Source of the DNA: Byssochlamys sp. IMV 00236
Taxonomy: Eukaryota > Ascomycota > Eurotiomycetes > Eurotiales > Thermoascaceae
DNA: 64,000 nt
Reading direction: 5' to 3'
Assembly: GCA_001931875.2 (NCBI GenBank)
Contig: MSJH02000773.1
Coordinates: 83,550 to 147,549 of the forward strand
The notes beneath the pieces were generated by a model that worked only from the letters and a program-made list of their open reading frames with translations, searched no databases and was not told the DNA's origin. This document shows, piece by piece, positions 1-10,799 of this stretch. Positions within the stretch are counted from its first letter, which is position 1. Every line of letters starts with the position of its first letter. The translations under genes and the position numbers were made by a program.

Positions 1-158
1 AGGGTCTATATATGTTTGAGTCTAACAACAGATTTTATATCTGGAATCAAATGGATGGAGATATCTGGGAGATTACCAAGTCTCAGGATTTTGACAAGAT
101 CCTGGAGACAATGTGCCAAAAGGGTCTTGAGCCATTGAAATTAAAAAACATTTCATAG
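1..158 (+). CDS. 3' end of an unidentified protein-coding gene (partial)
   Basis: An open frame enters from the left edge (first full codon at base 3) and runs 51 codons to a TAG at 156-158. The encoded tail is rich in aromatic and charged residues (RFYIWNQMDGDIWEI near its start, then KSQDFDKILE and GLEPLKLKNIS), which looks like real protein rather than random frame. I do not recognise the family. Only the last exon is in the window, so domain content, length and start cannot be judged. It is read on the same strand as the methyltransferase that follows about 1.5 kb downstream. Confidence 0.5.
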   Translation, partial: GLYMFESNNRFYIWNQMDGDIWEITKSQDFDKILETMCQKGLEPLKLKNIS

Positions 159-1715
159 TCTTCAGGGAAGGCTGTGGACTCTTTTTTTGCTTTTTGACCT
201 TCAGAAATTCATTTTATAATCTGACTATGGCATACTCCTCGCTCACTAGATACGAAAAAGCATTTCCTTCAATGGAGACGACAAAGTGTTGACATTAATT
301 GGACTGGTGATAGTACTTCTGTAGCTTCTGCAATCTGTAGTATGAATATGGTCAACCGTAGTCACTAAAGAGAACAGTAGTGCCTTCTATTTAAATTATC
401 ATATTGAAGACTTCGATGATAAGTCAACAAATCACAACCGGTAATCCTCCTTCTTACGGTATACCTAGGTAGTTGACTATTTATTGCCCGCGCCACGAGA
501 AAAGCCTCCTCGCGGGGAAAAAGGTGGGAAATTAACCTTATCTGGTACGTGGGGTAACCTGCATCATGATTCTGATATGAAGGCCTAAACGATCCAGTGC
601 ACTCGATCCTCCCTCCTGACTTTGCGCAGTGCATCGTATTGTTCTTCCCCGGGCGGCCCCAAGCCTACATTTATTTTCCTTTGCGGATACAGGCTGCCAC
701 GCTGACTTGGCAGATTATAGTTTGACCAGTTCTCTGAGCCGTTGATCGGGAGACTATCCAATAATACAGCTATAACCAAGTTCACGAAGTACCTAACAGT
801 GTGGTTCTTCGGTGATAGATCGTTCCAAAGGCCAAATTGCACTTTGCAGGCTAGCTACTGCGGCGGCTCATTCGATATGGTTTCCGAGAAAACGCTTCTT
901 TCAAAGGGATACCGAACATGAGACCTGGACTATACGCGATTGATTTTTTTTTCCAAGCCCAGCTTTACATTCTGTACAGGAAAGGTTCTGAATGACCTGT
1001 AAAGCATACCAAATCCCTATTTTCAATGACTATATCCGCCCGTGGTGAGGGCTTTAAGAGTAGTTAACTAGCATGCTGACATTATTTGTTCGCGCTTTGA
1101 CCAATATTTGAGTCTGAGCTAAGTAAGTACATAGATTATTTCTTGAATCTGCGGCTCATGCAGTCATCTACAGAGATAGGTCCTCCATTGCATAATTGCC
1201 GAATGATAGCCTGGTATTATTGCGGATCTTATTTGCTACATGCGTGGATATGCGCCCAAATTTGGGCTCGGAATAATTAGACTGTATCCATCCCAATCCC
1301 CTGTCATGCATTACGGATGTAGTCTAGGAGTTACATTTTCCAGGTATAGCGGATACTAACGGCCAATTGTCGACAGCATGCAGGGGGCTAACAAAAAACG
1401 GCGCTGCGCAGGGCCATGAATCACTGGCTTTTCCGGGCACACCGCGATAGTTCCCATACTTGAGAAGATCCTGCGCTAGTGTAGAACAAAGAATTGGGAA
1501 ACCCACCATCCTGCTCGATTCAAATCTTATGTTGGAAGGCCATAACGTAAGACAGGTCTAAATTCCCTGGAAGAACCAAGGAGAAACTGCTTCTATCAAG
1601 AATCCAGCTTTCGGATCTTTTTATAGAGAATAAATAAATTACATCTGTTCTACCCCTCAGCCTGTATCCTTTGTCATCTCAATTTCTCCGAAAACGGGTA
1701 CAAAAGTCCCAAGAG
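159..1715. other. Intergenic region, no supported gene
   Basis: About 1.5 kb between the partial gene at the left edge and the methyltransferase. Short frames are present on both strands, but none has recognisable protein sequence or a convincing exon structure. Its right end presumably holds the methyltransferase promoter. Confidence 0.5.
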
Positions 1716-2687
1716 ATGGCCGCACCGTTCTACGGACCGGTTGAGGTTGATCTAGCCGCAACAGACAACGATTCCGCCTACGGTGAAGAACTATCCTCCT
1801 ATACCGAATCACTGAGGTCAACTGTTCTGAGTTATCGCCAAGAAAATGGAAGATTATATCAAGGATACGGTGATGGCACTTATCTGATGCCCATTGACGA
1901 GCCCGAACTGTGCCGATTGGATCTAATGCATGAAATGATGCTGGAACTTATGGGCAGGAGACTATACCACGCTCCCATCGGTGAAACACCGCGGGATATC
2001 CTGGATCTTGGCACGGGAACTGGTATCTGGGCGATTGATATCGCCGATAAATTTCCCTCTGCTGTGGTTACCGGGGTCGATCTTAGTCCATCGCAGCCGG
2101 CCTTCGTCCCGCCAAATCTCCGTTTCATCGTGGAGGATATAGAAGACGAGTGGGAACACAGTCGTCTCTTCGATTTTATCCACGCACGCTACCTCGCGTT
2201 GTCTATCAAGGACTTCCCTGCACTTATACACCGATGCTATAACCACACTGCGCCGGGAGGATGGGTCGAGTTTCACGATTGGTCTTTCAACCAGATCTCT
2301 CAAGACGGGAGCACGAACGGTACTGCACTGGAGCAGTACTACAGAGTCACAACTGAGGCCTATGCAAAGGCTGGATATACCGTCAGTCCAGGGCCGCAAT
2401 TAGAGCAATGGTTTTACCAGGCTGGTTTCCAAGATATCCATGTCCAGAAATATGTAATCCCCATGGGCACATGGCCAAAGAATGAGCACTTGAAGAGCAT
2501 AGGTGCTTGGAACGCCTTTCAAGCACAATCAGGATTTGAGGCCGCTGCTATAGCAGTTATGACTCGGTTCGAATCATGGGGTCCCGCCCAGGTGAAGGAC
2601 CTCGTCCAGAGGACTTTGGACGATGTGCGGAATCGGTCCATCCATGCGATCTTCGACTTTTACGTAGTCTGGGGCCGGAAACCGTGA
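1716..2687 (+). CDS. LaeA-like / UMTA-type SAM-dependent methyltransferase
   Basis: Single-exon class I methyltransferase, 323 aa from the first ATG (GAGATGGCC context); the frame is open 15 codons further up but only from a TTG. The SAM-binding motif I, DILDLGTGTGIWAID, lies near residue 100. It is followed by the acidic motif VTGVDLSP and a post-motif FIVEDIEDEWE. The block PGGWVEFHDW near residue 185 is typical of the fungal LaeA/UMTA family, as is the N-terminal YRQENGRLYQGYGDG.YLMP stretch, which precedes the domain. Members of this family include the global secondary-metabolism regulator LaeA but also many enzymes of unknown substrate. Substrate is therefore not inferred; it is more probably a LaeA-like paralogue than LaeA itself. 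No intron is needed. Confidence 0.85.
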   Translation: MAAPFYGPVEVDLAATDNDSAYGEELSSYTESLRSTVLSYRQENGRLYQGYGDGTYLMPIDEPELCRLDLMHEMMLELMGRRLYHAPIGETPRDILDLGTGTGIWAIDIADKFPSAVVTGVDLSPSQPAFVPPNLRFIVEDIEDEWEHSRLFDFIHARYLALSIKDFPALIHRCYNHTAPGGWVEFHDWSFNQISQDGSTNGTALEQYYRVTTEAYAKAGYTVSPGPQLEQWFYQAGFQDIHVQKYVIPMGTWPKNEHLKSIGAWNAFQAQSGFEAAAIAVMTRFESWGPAQVKDLVQRTLDDVRNRSIHAIFDFYVVWGRKP

Positions 2688-2938
2688 TGAAAATGTCTCG
2701 AGCAGATGGATCATATGAGCGTCAGATGTTTTATGCAAAGACGGACCACAAGGGAGTTTGTTGAATTGGAGGATACCCATTTCGATCGTGAGTTAGTGGT
2801 TTAAATAGTTCTTTTGTCGATGTATATAGTGGTGGTTATAACAAGTACCTAAGAATAATAATAACATACTATTCTACCTTATTCGGACATCGCATCCGCG
2901 GGCGGTGTGGTTGCCGATGCTGCCAAGCTTCGCTTTCT

Positions 2939-3641
2939 ATGGCCGGACAGAAGCTCCCTTCAACCTTCGCAAGTAATAAGCAAACGACACGACATCAGCT
3001 AGGAATCATGGGCCGCATAATCATATCCAGAGGGCTCAAAGCTGTATCGCCCGCTCGCGGGTTCTTCTCTACATCACTTCTACGAATGCAGCCCGTTCTT
3101 CTTCCCCAATCCTCACAATTCCGCTGTACCATGAGCACGTCCGCGACGCAGCAACCGATCTACGCGCAGGGGGAGGAGGAGAACAGGCTGAATCCAGAAC
3201 TGAGCAAGCTCTTTGAGTCGGGATGGGAGCTAGATGAGAATAAGATGGGCCTCAAGAAGACGTATCATTTCAAGACCTATACGAAAGTGCTGGTACGAGG
3301 GCATCGCATCCGTCAAACGAGTTTAATTCCCCTTCTAACTAGGTGCGGTGCTACAGGATTTCGTCCAAATGGTCGGAATAGCGAGTAAATCGAAGAATCA
3401 TCATTCTCTTATGCAATTGGTAAGATATCCATCACAGGAAATAGGACAGTGAAGAGGATTGGGTTTCTGACAGGATTCTATGATGTAGGGACATGGACAT
3501 GTTTCGGTGCATTGGACGACTCATAATCCTCGCGGTTTGACGGCTAAAGATATCGACATGGCGCAATATTGTGATAACCAGGGAGGACTCATAAAGACCG
3601 TTGATAGAGGAGAAGCCGCAAAGTGCGGCCCGAAGCCATAA
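2939..3641 (+). CDS. Pterin-4a-carbinolamine dehydratase (PCD/DCoH family)
   Basis: Three exons: 2939-3292, 3357-3419, 3489-3641, all joined in phase 0. The core has LFESGWELDENKMGLKKTYHFK, then KSKNHH and HWTTHNPRGLTAKDIDMA. The HH pair and the later TTH histidine are the catalytic histidines of the family. The spacing from HH to TTH (14 residues) matches PCD enzymes although the usual HHPEW sequence is replaced by HHSLM. The enzyme recycles tetrahydropterin cofactor by dehydrating 4a-hydroxytetrahydropterin. A long basic, Ser/Arg-rich leader precedes the domain and resembles a mitochondrial targeting peptide. ATGs at 2939, 3008 and 3131 are all in frame, so the true start and compartment are open. 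Confidence 0.8.
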
Positions 3642-3807
3642 ACTGAGGCGTGTAACGGTACTGGACTGGGCACATGAGGACAGTCATTCATTTGTCGAGG
3701 AGATGTGCGCGTTATGCGGCAAACTTGTCTCATGGATCGGAACGGAGAAGCTGAGAAGTCGAGACGAACAGGTTATCACAAAACGCAGTACACGATATAG
3801 CCGCGTT

Positions 3808-4332
3808 TTAGTGCTTCCAGACCATTCCCAGTCTCTGGAAGTAAGAGAATAACGACCCCTTCGGCACGTATCCTCCATACATACATTGCCACCGCGCAGC
3901 AAAGGTCCCCTCGATCGGCCCCAGCTCCGCAAAACCTAGCGCCTCCAGGCACCACGGTGTCAGAATGACCATGATTCCTAGAGCAATGACTGCGCAGTAC
4001 ACCGGATGCTCGCGAGCAAAGCCCATCGCTTCGTATGTGGCTTTGTCGAAGGCTTCTTTTACAGCCGTGCCCATGGATGCTCCAGCTTTCAGAACTTTTA
4101 TCAGGCTGCTCAAAAGGGCTTCTGAGACGCAACTGTTCCAGCCTTCAGTGCGGACTATCTCGTCGAGTTCTTTCTTCGTGTAGATATCGACTGACTCGGC
4201 GTCGAGGAGGACGGTGAGGACATCGTCTGCAATTTTCTGAATCTGAGCCATCTCCTCTCCTAAGTCGCAGTCGTATGCTCCGCCTGATAGGCAGATGAGG
4301 AGTGTATCTTTGAGATCTTTGATGATGTCCAT
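3808..4332 (-). CDS. Small conserved fungal membrane protein of unknown function
   Basis: An intronless 174-aa frame beginning MDIIKDLKDTLL. The N-terminal two thirds is a helical, acidic stretch (KIADDVLTVLLDAESVDIYTKKELDEIV). It is followed by one hydrophobic segment near residues 122-137 (HPVYCAVIALGIMVILTPW) and a C-terminal block reading GFAELGPIEGTFAA, then GGYVPKGSLFSYFQRLGM. From memory that C-terminal block recurs in many small fungal proteins, some annotated as interferon-induced 6-16 (IFI6/IFI27)-like. The function is unknown. The frame is open upstream of this ATG, but 4332 gives the natural start with the protein's first helix. It is convergent with the PCD gene. Confidence 0.65.
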   Translation of the reverse strand: MDIIKDLKDTLLICLSGGAYDCDLGEEMAQIQKIADDVLTVLLDAESVDIYTKKELDEIVRTEGWNSCVSEALLSSLIKVLKAGASMGTAVKEAFDKATYEAMGFAREHPVYCAVIALGIMVILTPWCLEALGFAELGPIEGTFAARWQCMYGGYVPKGSLFSYFQRLGMVWKH

Positions 4333-4758
4333 GGTAACGAATATGAACCAGACGCGTATATTTATTTTCGCAAAGCGGGAAGTATTTGAGCATAAGAGAA
4401 TGCAAACTGTTCGTAATCTGCACTCCACGGGACCTCCCCTCTCCTTATACTTCTGCCCTGGCGGAATTCGCCTCAGAGACCCCAGGCCATGATTACTCTC
4501 AGCGGCAATCTCCGTCTGCATAGTGGGATGTTATGCAAATAACGCAAATACTGTAGCGCAGCGGTAAGAGAGCGAGAGAAAATGATGTTATTTTTGGGTG
4601 GACTTTTGCCTATTCTTTTAGCTTTAATTATAATGCAGCCGTTCTACACAACGATGGTAACTACACACACATTGCTAGAACTCTCCAAGTTATTTCATAG
4701 ATCAAATAGCCACTTCACCATTCTCCTTCTTGCAAGCTCATAATAGATCTTCTTCTTC
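4333..4758. other. Intergenic region between two minus-strand genes
   Basis: About 430 bp holding the promoter of the small membrane protein and the 3' flank of the GFA-domain gene. No gene is supported. Confidence 0.5.
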
Positions 4759-5476
4759 TCATTTCCGCGACGTAGGCCCAGCTTCCCACTGCTCAGCTTC
4801 CTGACACCCGCTGAAATAACTCGGCCGATTCTTCAACCAACATTCGATTTCAGGCTTGTACAATTCAAGACTATATCATGAGATCAATCAATAAATATAT
4901 AATTCACAACAGCCACTTAAAAATTTTGGGAATTCCCTCCCCAGAAGCGACACCTGGATATATCCACTTACCCGTTCTCAATCAACACCGGCCTAATCAC
5001 AATCGTTCGTCCCTCGTCCGCCAACGGGACAGTGTACAATGTACACCCGCAGCGCTTACAGAAGTACTTTTCCTTTGGGAATCCGCTCCCTGTCTCGGTG
5101 ATTGTGTACGTCGTGACGAGAGATTCGGGGTCGTTGATACTGAACCGGGAGGATTGGTAGCGTGCTGTCTGTGCAGAGGTCAGCGCATTATACTTAAGAC
5201 ATTATATTCGAGTATTGAATGTTGTTTAGATATAAACTCTATAGTGGAAGTAGATAGGATAGAATCAGAACCACTCAAGGCTCAGATCCAACCTTGCCGT
5301 AAAATAAAGCTCCGTAGCAAAGGCCTGGAAGAAACTAAACTCACGATCTGACATGGTCCTCCAGCGCCAAGTGCGCAATCGCTGCAGTAGCAGCAAAACA
5401 CAATCTTAGGTTCTCCTTCTACGGTGAAAGAGACGCCTTTGCAGAGGCATGTGCCTGTCCGGGTGGCTGTTGACAT
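4759..5476 (-). CDS. GFA/CENP-V domain protein (Mss4-like zinc fold)
   Basis: Three exons: 5476-5345, 5168-4972, 4870-4759, 146 aa. Exon 1 has the zinc-binding start TCLCKGVSFTVEGEP and FCCYCSDCALGAG. Exon 2 has FPKEKYFCKRCGCTLYTVP, the second CxxC pair. This cysteine pattern defines the glutathione-dependent formaldehyde-activating (GFA) family, whose fungal members are mostly uncharacterised; no substrate is inferred. Exon 3 is short (LELYKPEIECWLKNRP) and joins in phase 2 at an ATAG acceptor; other acceptors give early stops. Intron 1 is unusually long (about 175 nt). An upstream in-frame ATG at 5509 would add 11 residues; 5476 is preferred because the family domain starts right after it. 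Confidence 0.8.
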
Positions 5477-5495
5477 GGTAACTTGCACTGTATAA

Positions 5496-5648
5496 TGAGT
5501 CAGTCCCAATGTGGAATTCTGTTCAGGAACTGGCTGTTGTGGTACCAGTTCTTTATATATTTTTGGTCATCCCGGAGAGATATAAGATGAGTTTTGTTCT
5601 CTGGCGATGCATGGGTCAAAAGCTCAAGTGTCCAATTTGACTGACTCA
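5496..5648. promoter_or_regulatory. Two TGASTCA (Gcn4/CpcA-type) sites upstream of the GFA-domain gene
   Basis: TGAGTCA lies at 5496-5502 and TGACTCA at 5642-5648, both upstream of the preferred start at 5476. These match the core bound by the general amino-acid control factor Gcn4/CpcA. A TATA-like run (ctttatatat) lies between them. Function is inferred from the motif only. Confidence 0.3.
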
Positions 5649-7055
5649 CACTCTCACCGGTACTCATTAAAGGCAAGCTTACAACACAACACCACCTTTG
5701 CAGAAAATCAAATTTTAAGATAATTCGTCCCCTATGTATACCTTGGAAAAAGATGCGGATGTATTCCCTAAACGAGACAGTATTGCTTGTATCTAGATTG
5801 TATATCTATTTTGTTTTCAGTTTCTCGTTTCTAATTCGGGAAATATGGATAAGTGCCCGGGCCGTGGTCGTAACGATAGCCTCTCAACTGAGAGGCTGGG
5901 AGAGAAAGGATGGCTATACCATTTCCCTTCATAGTGGTCTGATGCGTTCAGCTGTCTATATTAAGTAAATTCAAAATGGAATGAATGATGATTCATCTTC
6001 TTAAAGATTTATATTAGGTCTGTTGGATTAGTCGCTGTAGATACACGCAACTGGCACCAAAGTTTATTTTTGAATGACAAGTCATCTTAGAATGGGAGTA
6101 TAATGGAAAATATACCGCCACGATGAGGAGATTCTCCCATTGCAGCTCAACGAGAACTAACCTAAGAGATATAAACTATTATTCCCCTAAACCATACCCA
6201 TGAATAGGTAGGAATAAAATACTTCAGATCAAGTATTCACCCGGCTCTCTCGTAATAACCATCCCAGAGTAACGTACTGTACATAACAGGACGATAAACC
6301 TGAAATAAAGACAGGTCCGTATTAACCAGGAAGAAACAATATAACACAGCCAGCCCATGACACCTACTACTGCAAGCTTATTCGATGCGAGTCAGCCTGT
6401 GAAGAAACATGGAAGCAAGGATGTGGTATATTCCGGGGAGCGTGCATCTGCACTGCAGGTGCATACGTTATCGTTCAGGAACGGGTTGCTTTTTATAGAA
6501 AGCATGTGTCTCTACCGGGGGCAGCTGAGCTCGAAGATTGGTCTACATGTGGTCAATTGGACCGGGGGTTCCTATCGATTCACACACCAACATAAGAACC
6601 CTTGGTGTTGAGAATGGTTTAAGGCTGCGGATAGGTAGCTATTATTGGCGAGCACTTATCGTCATATAGCCAACTGGATAGTAAAGGGGAGTTTTCAGCT
6701 GGTATTGAGTCATTTCCGGACTTTGTATGTGATCGTTACATAGCTGGGAACTTGGCAATCTGTATCAGAGCGGCAAGGGAATTTCGTGGCACATCCTGTC
6801 CCATTCTACTAGCTTGATAGTTTCGTAGCACGACAGTAGGTAGCCAAGGATCCCGGGCCGTATCGATTAGGAATCTTGACTCTTCCATGCCGCGCAATTG
6901 CCTTACATTGGCTTCTGAAACTTTCATGTTACTCCCGCATATCCCAAGGCGGCAAAGCAAAGGACGAGCTCCTCTTAGTCATTAAACGAATCATAACCAT
7001 TACGGGAGCCCCAACATGGTAAGAGGACAAAGAGACAATCTTACTTCCTCCTCAG
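5649..7055. other. Intergenic region, no supported gene
   Basis: About 1.4 kb between the GFA-domain gene and the 3' end of the kinase-like gene. ATG-initiated frames at 6357-6611 (+) and 6736-6960 (-) have no recognisable features and are not called. Confidence 0.4.
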
Positions 7056-7996
7056 TTACCACTGCCAGCGTGAAGTATCTTTATCCCAGTCACTATCACG
7101 TTCATCCGTAGAGGGGTCCGGCTTGGCGAGATCGAAATCCGCAATCCAGTTGGCACCGAAGATAATGGGACGTTCGGGATTACCGGCCTTCTCAAAGGGT
7201 CCGATAAAGTAGCTATATAGAGTAAATTAGTCAGTTCGTCACCTTGTCGTTGGGATAATATAGCAATAACGTACAGTGTTTGCGTCTCCTGGTGCCAAAC
7301 TAGGCTACTTGCCCCGCACACACGGGGGAACCATCCGTTCTCATGCAGCTTACTACATAGTCGACAATGATTATATCCAGTATCGAAAACAGAAGAAACA
7401 TTAACTTACGGTAGAGCCTCAAGAAAAGCTAAGCGAACCTGCTCCCTTTCGTGGACTTCAAGAGCCCAAAATGGGTCAGCGCCATTGCCGTCTCCGAGGC
7501 GCAGCCCTGGGACGATCTCCCACACAAGCCAGATAATGAACCCACCCGGAACTAGCCCCGAGCGATCCTGTTTATCAGTCTTGTATCCGAGAAGCTTTGG
7601 TGTGTGACTCGAGCCCTTTTCAGTGAGGTCCCGGTAGGCGATCAATTCTGGGGGGTTGTATGTTGTGGCTTGTCGGCTTCTGGTATCCGCATCATCCATT
7701 TCAGTCTTCCGATGGGGAACTTGAATGTAGATGCGCATGAAAGCTTTCTTAGTCCGGGCTTTGGGATCGCAGCATAGGTATTTGGCCGAGGCGAAAGAAC
7801 GGAAGCCATACTCATGGTTTTCCTCCTCGTTAACCTGATAGTCATGCTCGTTCAACTTCTCAAGGATCTTCCACCGGGAAGGGACGGGTTGATCAAGGGT
7901 AATGATAGTTCCAGGGTTAGGGCCCTTACGAAACCAGTATGAGGACGACATTGGAGTTGCTTTGGATGCTTTGGAGATGGGTTTCTTGATGCTCAC
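7056..7996 (-). CDS. Uncharacterised fungal protein with kinase-like fold
   Basis: Three exons: 7996-7410, 7352-7275, 7212-7056, 273 aa. It resembles fungal phosphotransferase-fold proteins. There is an N-terminal lobe region, then LIAYRDLTEKGSSHTPKLLGYKTDKQD, the hinge-like stretch IIWLVWEIVPGLRLGD, and a C-terminal SLVWHQETQTLYFIGPFEKAG ending IADFDLAKPDPSTDERDSDW. No catalytic HRD loop or DFG motif is visible, so phosphotransfer activity is doubtful. Junctions are canonical and phases add up exactly. An in-frame ATG at 7951 is an alternative start. The function of this family is not known to me. Confidence 0.65.
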
Positions 7997-9902
7997 TGAA
8001 GCTCATGTGGGGCAGACTGGCAGCTATAGCGCCTTGCGCTAGCCGTATTGGGAGGATAACTGGTGGCTGAATTGCCTAGATTTCCTGGCCGACATTATCT
8101 ATTAATGTATTATTATATTCAAGATGGACCTTGACAGGTCAAGACCCATGGTGCTCATCACCCTCAGGCGCCACTTCTCAAGAGAACGCATGGTGCCCGG
8201 AAAGGTCTCTCGACAGATGTTCCTCATTTGTCACCTGATGGAAACTAGAGAAACCATTCAGCGCTTCCTGGAGGGATCTTGTACTGTACGTTCGAATGAA
8301 CTGTGTCGCCATGATAACTTCCAAAAATAACCCCTCGCATGAAACCCCATGGAAGCAGTCGGGTTGGATTATTATTAGGAGGTCACACACCCGCCGGCCC
8401 CTCCCTTAAATTTAAAAGCCCATCTAGCTTCGGGGAACACTCTGTCGGGATGACGGTTGGGCGTGAGCTTTGATCCCGCTCCCAGATCTGCGCCAAACAC
8501 CAGTCCTGCACATCTGAGGCCAATCATTCAGCGCGACAAGGCGATCCGGTGCGCGGCCGCGCAGATGGAGAACGCCGCCAATACAGGCTGGGAAAGGCGC
8601 CGGCGCTTAACGACAGACCAAACAACGCGCCTTTGCGGGATGATTGGAGGGAGAGGATGGAGCTTGGTGGCATCGTGTTTTTGGATCCAGCAGGCGTGAT
8701 TCGACAGCAGCAACGGGAAGACAGGCGCTTCGAGGATGCAGAGTGGTGAATCCTGCGTGATGCATTTTAGGTGCGTGAGAGAGAGAGAGAGGGAGGAGGA
8801 AGTGGGAGGAACACGAGAGACTGTCGGGGTGTTGGTGACTGCCCTGTTACAGTACAATACGTATTTCAGTACCGGTACCGAATAACATACTCGAAGTACT
8901 AGGTGATGGACGGACGACCAACATAGACCACAATGTCAAGCCAGTCAAATAAGCGTGCATGCGCACAGAGCCCTTAGAGATCATGTCCAGTCAGGGGAAA
9001 CATACTATATTTCTATTTTCAATAAGCTCCGGTAGATAACGCTAGTTACCAGAAATCTCATATATCCCTCGTACTCAGCATACCGATGTAACGGTACGGA
9101 AACATCCCGAGATACAGCTCAGTAAGAACGACCCCGGCCTTTCGATTCTTCACAACGCGACGATCGCATGAGATAAAGTGAAAAGCATACAGGGACCGTT
9201 ACTCCAATGAGGGCTCTTTCCATCCCTGCTCATTTTCTGGCCCGCTCCAGGCATCACGGAGGCTGGCGGGTTGGACCGCTGTCACCGAAGACAGTGCTAT
9301 TGTTGACAAGGTTTTCTATGGCTGTATACCATATACAGTATGGAATAGTAACTTTAGGGTATATTGAAATCATTATTTGTATTGATATTGGCGCCGAATC
9401 CACAGGCAGTAGCTCGAATCCGAAGGACTCCTGGCGTTCTCTGGAGCTCAATCAGCACTAGATACACGATATCGCGTATTGCGGCCAGATGCGATTGCCC
9501 ACCTTTTTGTCAATAACTGCCTCCCGTAATTGCCCTTCTTATGAGCAACAGCCCCTGTGCAATGGCATCGAGTATAACCCAGTCACAGTAGGGTCCCTAG
9601 AGAGACAAACATAATAACAAAGGAAAGTATATAAGTCCTGTAGAAAGCAGAGGCTACAAGAAGAAAAGAAAAGTTAAGGATAGGCCCCATGTCTAATACC
9701 CAAAGCCCACAAGGACAAAATTATCAAGACATGAAAAAAAAAACGCACTTCATAAACGCCTTTTTGCTCCGTACGTATTCGTGGTATCGTAAAGCGGCTG
9801 GGGAGCTCAGAAACCATAACGATTCATGGTAAGGTTGTTTCTTCGAATATTGAAGAAGCAAACACGGACGCCATGGAAAGAGCAGTGCATAATCTGAACC
9901 GT
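7997..9902. other. Intergenic region with a GA-rich tract; no supported gene
   Basis: About 1.9 kb. Overlapping short frames on both strands near 8450-8860 are low-complexity and mutually exclusive. No spliced gene could be assembled. Confidence 0.4.
8777..8800. repeat. GA-rich simple repeat
   Basis: Seven GA dinucleotides followed by GGGAGGAGGA, in non-coding DNA. Confidence 0.7.
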
Positions 9903-10720
9903 TCACGAGTCGTCCGTCTTTCGCCTCTTCCCCTTAGGAGGAGGTTCAAGTGGCGTCCGCTTAAGGGTCATAGTCCGAGTGACCACCTGTCGGACACTGA
10001 CAGGCTTCCCGCCTGCACTTGTCGGGGTTTCAAAATATCGAAGCTTCCACTCCGACGGTGAGAATGGTGATCTGAGTGACGTTGTACTCCTTGGAGTCTC
10101 TGTCACTGGAGAGCAGGCTACCGATCCCGGAATCCGCAGACGCCGCAGTGTTGCTCTCTTACTTGCTGGCTGTGCCTGCGGGAATGGGCAAGGTGGCGGC
10201 AACGAAGATGCTGATTTAATCGTCTCTTTTGCCGGGAACGAGGTACTTGTTGCACTGGAAGGCTGCGATGTTGACGAGGTGACAGGCTTTTCCGGTACAA
10301 GCTTTGAGAAACTGACTGAAGGGCTCCGCGGACTGGTAAACACGGGAGTAAGTGCCTTCAGGAACTCCGTGTACGCAAGCGGAGGAGTGATCGGAGTCGA
10401 ATTACACTCCTCTCCTTTGACTTTTGCTGAGGGCTCTGAGCTAGAGCTACTGTGAATCTCAGACGGAAAGGTTGCGCTCTTCGGCGTCTTGAGAGGATGG
10501 AGAACGGGTTTAGTCTGCCCCATGGTGTCTCTGAACGGCGGTACGGCAGAGAAAGCTTCACAGGCAATTGCTCTCAAGTTCAGGATCCGGAGAACAAGCG
10601 AGAGGTGCTCTTCTAGATCAAAATCCCGATCAGATAGTTGAGGCAGGCCCGGTGGGCTGGCTAAAGACTCCCGATGGCGAAGACAGCAGGAAGCCGGGTG
10701 AAGTGAGGGAGGAGATCGGC
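9903..10720 (-). CDS. Ser/Thr/Pro-rich protein with basic C-terminus (5' end unresolved)
   Basis: The minus frame is open from about 10720 down to the stop at 9903. The first ATG in it is internal (10577 gives 224 aa), so an upstream exon is likely. Above the ATG the frame reads SDRDFDLEEHLSLVLRILNL. Below it come low-complexity Ser/Pro segments separated by blocks that look conserved: TPPLAYTEFLKALTPVF, ATLRRLRIPGS, SEWKLRYFETP and KPVSVRQVVTRTMTLKRT. It ends in a nuclear-localisation-like KGKRRK. From memory such blocks occur together in an uncharacterised protein of Aspergillus species; the function is unknown. A Ser-rich stretch in a different minus frame (about 10640-10790) may be a further exon or the sign of a frameshift. 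Confidence 0.55.
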
Positions 10721-10799
10721 TTTAAAGCAGAGCTAGAGCGACCAAAGCCTTGGAGCAAGCTTCGTGCTCTACGGTCACAGGGTGTCCTTGAGCCTGTCT

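Noticed and set aside
9340..9440. tRNA-like B-box (CTCGAATCC) sequence
   Set aside because: No matching A-box or cloverleaf could be built around it.
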